Positions 34,159-35,728 of a stretch of 35,728 nt of DNA are shown here, piece by piece. The notes under the pieces were generated by a model. It did no database searches and was not told the origin of the DNA. It saw only the letters and a list, made by a program, of their open reading frames with translations. The stretch comes from Clostridium sp. D43t1_170807_H7 (GTDB taxonomy: Bacteria > Bacillota > Clostridia > Clostridiales > Clostridiaceae): contig NZ_JADNLK010000026.1 of NCBI RefSeq assembly GCF_015555905.1, positions 1 through 35,728 of the forward strand, written 5' to 3'. Within the stretch, counting starts at the first letter, position 1; each line of letters starts with the position of its first letter. Both the position numbers and the translations under genes were made by a program.

Positions 34159-34694
34159 ATTGTTCGTTACGTAGAAGCGAAAAATGAAATATTTATTTTT
34201 ACGTAACTACCTATAGCATAACTCCTTACAGTTAATGTCTTTTACTACATGTTATATGACGAGTCGTTAACTTTATAAGTTTTTCGCTTTTAAATTGCAG
34301 ACCCAAGCTTTAAGCTAGTGATAGAGAAAAATTAATGATATAACCGGAAGAAAGTATTATATAATAAGCTTTAGAATTTAATTATTATTGGAATAAAATT
34401 AGCGTTAAGTGAATCTCTAAATCTTGATTTAGTTAGATGAACTTACTCCTCTGAGCGATAGTGAAGAGTGAGTTTCCTTTTAAAAGGAAGCACCTCCTGC
34501 TAAAGTCGGATGTGTAAGTTCGATCAGCAAAATTGAAATTTTGAATCTCACTTAAGGTAAGCTATAGCGAGCTTCGAAGCTTTAGCTAATTTTATGGAAA
34601 TAATAATATAAATTCTTAGCGAAATTATATGACTTAATGCAGGTTATATCATTAATTTTCGGCATCACGACATTAACGCTTTGGTGCGCAATTT
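34157..34694. repeat. Palindromic repeat region, copy B (long inverted repeat)
   Basis: A 538-bp non-coding block between convergent genes. Its main part is an imperfect palindrome with arms of about 110 nt: 34292-34403 and 34585-34694. The best blocks are GAAAATTAATGATATAACC against its reverse complement, ATATAAT, AGAATTTA, ATTATTATT and ATAAAATTAGC. The loop (about 180 nt) has a further TTAAGTGA / TCACTTAA pair. It also contains two segments (34417-34435 and 34466-34482) that match the 5S-23S spacer. The first 130 nt begin with TTGTTCGTTACG, like copy A at 125, and hold a smaller inverted repeat (AAGCGAAAAA / TTTTTCGCTTT). The right arm overlaps the stop codon of the DUF488 gene. There is no open frame or transposase. 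Confidence 0.75.
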
Positions 34695-35307
34695 ATTTCA
34701 AGTGTTCTATTCGATATCCTATTTCTTTATTTGCCATTCTATAACCTTCTTCTATCATTTCCTCCCTACTTAAACTATTTCCAATCAAATCATCAATAGT
34801 CATTTGATTTCTATTACTAAAATATTTATCTAAAAGCATTTGTTCTATATCATCTTGTGATGCTGTAGAATAGTCATCTAATATATGCTTAACATTAAAT
34901 CCACATTTCCTTAATGCTTTTCCTACTAAAATAGATCTATGGCATCTTATAGGTTCCTGCATAGCTCCTAATAAAACTATATTGTATCCTTTATTACAAC
35001 CATTTTTTAATCTTTCTATTCCTTCTAAAAATTCTTTTTCTTTTATTACCTTTTCAAAATCAGAATATCCTTCTTCATTATAAGATTCTTTATTTATTCT
35101 TTTAGCTGCTAATTCTTTAGCCATATATATGTAGATAAATCCTGCCTTACTTAAAGTATATCTTATAGTTTCTTTATCAAATTGAATATTATATTTTGAA
35201 TATGGTGTCCCTCTAATATCTACCACACAATTGATATTATAATGTTTTAACATATCAATAAGTCTTTCAATTGTATAATTAGAATGTCCTATAGTGTATA
35301 TTTCCAT
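34693..35307 (-). CDS. DUF488 family protein
   Basis: A 204-aa cytoplasmic protein of the DUF488 family. It starts with the signature MEIYTIGHSNYTIERLIDMLKHYNINCVVDIRGTPYSKYN. It also has the ENERGY-independent core of the family, LLGAMQEPIRCHRSILVGKALR, in which C-H-R-S is the conserved C-x-R-S-like motif. The biochemical role is not established. Members are sometimes linked to DNA or stress functions by neighbourhood only. AGGAGG is 5 nt before the ATG. The stop codon lies within the right arm of the palindromic repeat, so the last residues may differ in strains without that repeat. Confidence 0.85.
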   Translation of the reverse strand: MEIYTIGHSNYTIERLIDMLKHYNINCVVDIRGTPYSKYNIQFDKETIRYTLSKAGFIYIYMAKELAAKRINKESYNEEGYSDFEKVIKEKEFLEGIERLKNGCNKGYNIVLLGAMQEPIRCHRSILVGKALRKCGFNVKHILDDYSTASQDDIEQMLLDKYFSNRNQMTIDDLIGNSLSREEMIEEGYRMANKEIGYRIEHLK

Positions 35308-35382
35308 ATATCCTCCTAATAAAATTTATTTAACCTTATAGTTATATTTTGCATTAATTCATTTTATATTATTTTATTACGC

Positions 35383-35414
35383 AAAAAAGGTACTTAGTTA
35401 ATACTAAGTACCTT
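35383..35414 (-). terminator. rRNA operon terminator
   Basis: Stem AAGGTACTTAGT (35387-35398) / ACTAAGTACCTT (35403-35414), perfect 12 bp with a 4-nt loop, and six T on the minus strand. It follows the 5S gene directly. Confidence 0.95.
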
Positions 35415-35420
35415 ACTCTT

Positions 35421-35537
35421 ACCTGGCAACGTTCTACTCTCCCACACAGTCCCCCGTGCAGTACCATCGACGCTGTAGAGCTTAACTTTCCTGTTCGGAA
35501 TGGGAAGGAGTGTTTCCTCTACGCCATCATCACCAGA
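35421..35537 (-). rRNA. rrf: 5S ribosomal RNA
   Basis: 117 nt on the minus strand, from TCTGGTGATGATGGCG to GAGAGTAGAACGTTGCCAGG. The conserved CCATTCCGAACAGG loop and GTTAAGCTC are present. It is the last gene of an rRNA operon whose 23S gene enters from the right edge. Confidence 0.97.
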
Positions 35538-35656
35538 TGCTATGGTTTTCTAAATCTTTGATTTAGTTAAAACCTTGTACTCCTCAACTCTGTTGAGTGA
35601 GTTTCCTTTTAGAGATATTGTTATCTCAAAATTGCACATGAATTATCTATTTTATT
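35538..35656 (-). other. 23S-5S intergenic spacer
   Basis: About 119 nt. It carries CTAAATCTTTGATTTAGTTA (35550-35569) and GAGTGAGTTTCCTTTTA (35595-35611), which recur in the same order in the loop of palindromic repeat copy B. There is no tRNA gene in it. Confidence 0.75.
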
Positions 35657-35728
35657 GGTCAAGCCCTCGACCTATTAGTATCAGTCAGCTAAATATGTTA
35701 CCACACTTACACCTCTGACCTATCAACC
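35657..35728 (-). rRNA. rrl: 23S ribosomal RNA, 3' end (partial)
   Basis: The minus strand ends ...GGTCGAGGGCTTGACC. The preceding GGTTGATAGGTCAGAGGTG and CTGACTGATACTAATAGG segments are the conserved 3' terminal helix of 23S rRNA. Only about 72 nt are in the window. Confidence 0.95.

Noticed and set aside
34485..34500. CACCTCCTGC block resembling the 16S anti-SD end
   Set aside because: Only seven bases fit the 3' end of 16S rRNA, and the flanks do not match helix 45, so it is not an rRNA remnant.
34292..34694. Possible tRNA or T-box inside the palindromic region
   Set aside because: The hairpins have no anticodon arm, T-loop (GTTCRANNC) or CCA-like end in the right order, and no T-box consensus was found.

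Overview
The window is very AT-rich, with clostridial-type ribosome binding sites, frequent GTG/TTG starts and a low-GC Firmicute gene set: a cytoplasmic Nar-type nitrate reductase set, aspartate 4-decarboxylase, an LtaS-like enzyme and infC-rpmI-rplT. This fits a Clostridium chromosome, probably from the C. perfringens / C. tertium side of the genus. The genus is an inference and I do not claim a species. An rRNA operon enters from the right edge (3' end of 23S, then 5S, minus strand). Most genes are on the minus strand.

Layout. 1-676: no protein gene. It holds a complete cobalamin riboswitch reading leftwards, a palindromic repeat copy, two leftward terminators and a 21-bp tandem repeat. 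677-5395: aspartate 4-decarboxylase, a frameshifted LRR/Ig-like surface protein and a cytoplasmic 5'-nucleotidase-family enzyme. 5504-7237: a glycerophosphodiesterase beside two gene remains (a response-regulator fragment and a decayed diacylglycerol glucosyltransferase). 7336-10953: a three-gene operon (membrane coiled-coil protein, solute-binding/VWA protein, TelA family). 11308-13485: an LtaS-like enzyme with its own sigma-A promoter. 13561-14253: a pseudouridine synthase.

14382-19180 is a SipW/TasA-type fibre operon in the order sipW, TasA-like subunit, sortase-anchored protein, a 48-aa microprotein, and an 816-aa TasA-like giant. A TTGACT-17-TATAAT promoter precedes it. Three products share a signal-peptide end of the form AYF(N/T)xK. 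The microprotein is little more than that signal plus the N-terminal strand that TasA-type subunits donate to each other. This is the most interesting feature of the window.

19610-24433: a cation diffusion facilitator and the narABC nitrate reductase operon. 24743-27517: a PHP phosphoesterase, then infC-rpmI-rplT with a strong promoter, an attenuator-like leader and an apparent AUC start on infC, then an RNA methyltransferase gene with an internal deletion. 27544-33197: a GltD-like flavoprotein, an unknown protein, acetate kinase, a two-gene cassette (61-aa peptide plus a glycosyltransferase-like protein) and a PRPP synthetase. 33550-35307: a SAM methyltransferase, a 540-bp palindromic repeat region and a DUF488 protein. 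35383-35728: the rRNA operon end.

At least four genes are broken or truncated (LRR surface protein, response regulator, glucosyltransferase, RNA methyltransferase), so several accessory functions look to be decaying. The palindromic repeats near the two ends of the window belong to one family. The loop of the right-hand copy shares sequence with the 5S-23S spacer.
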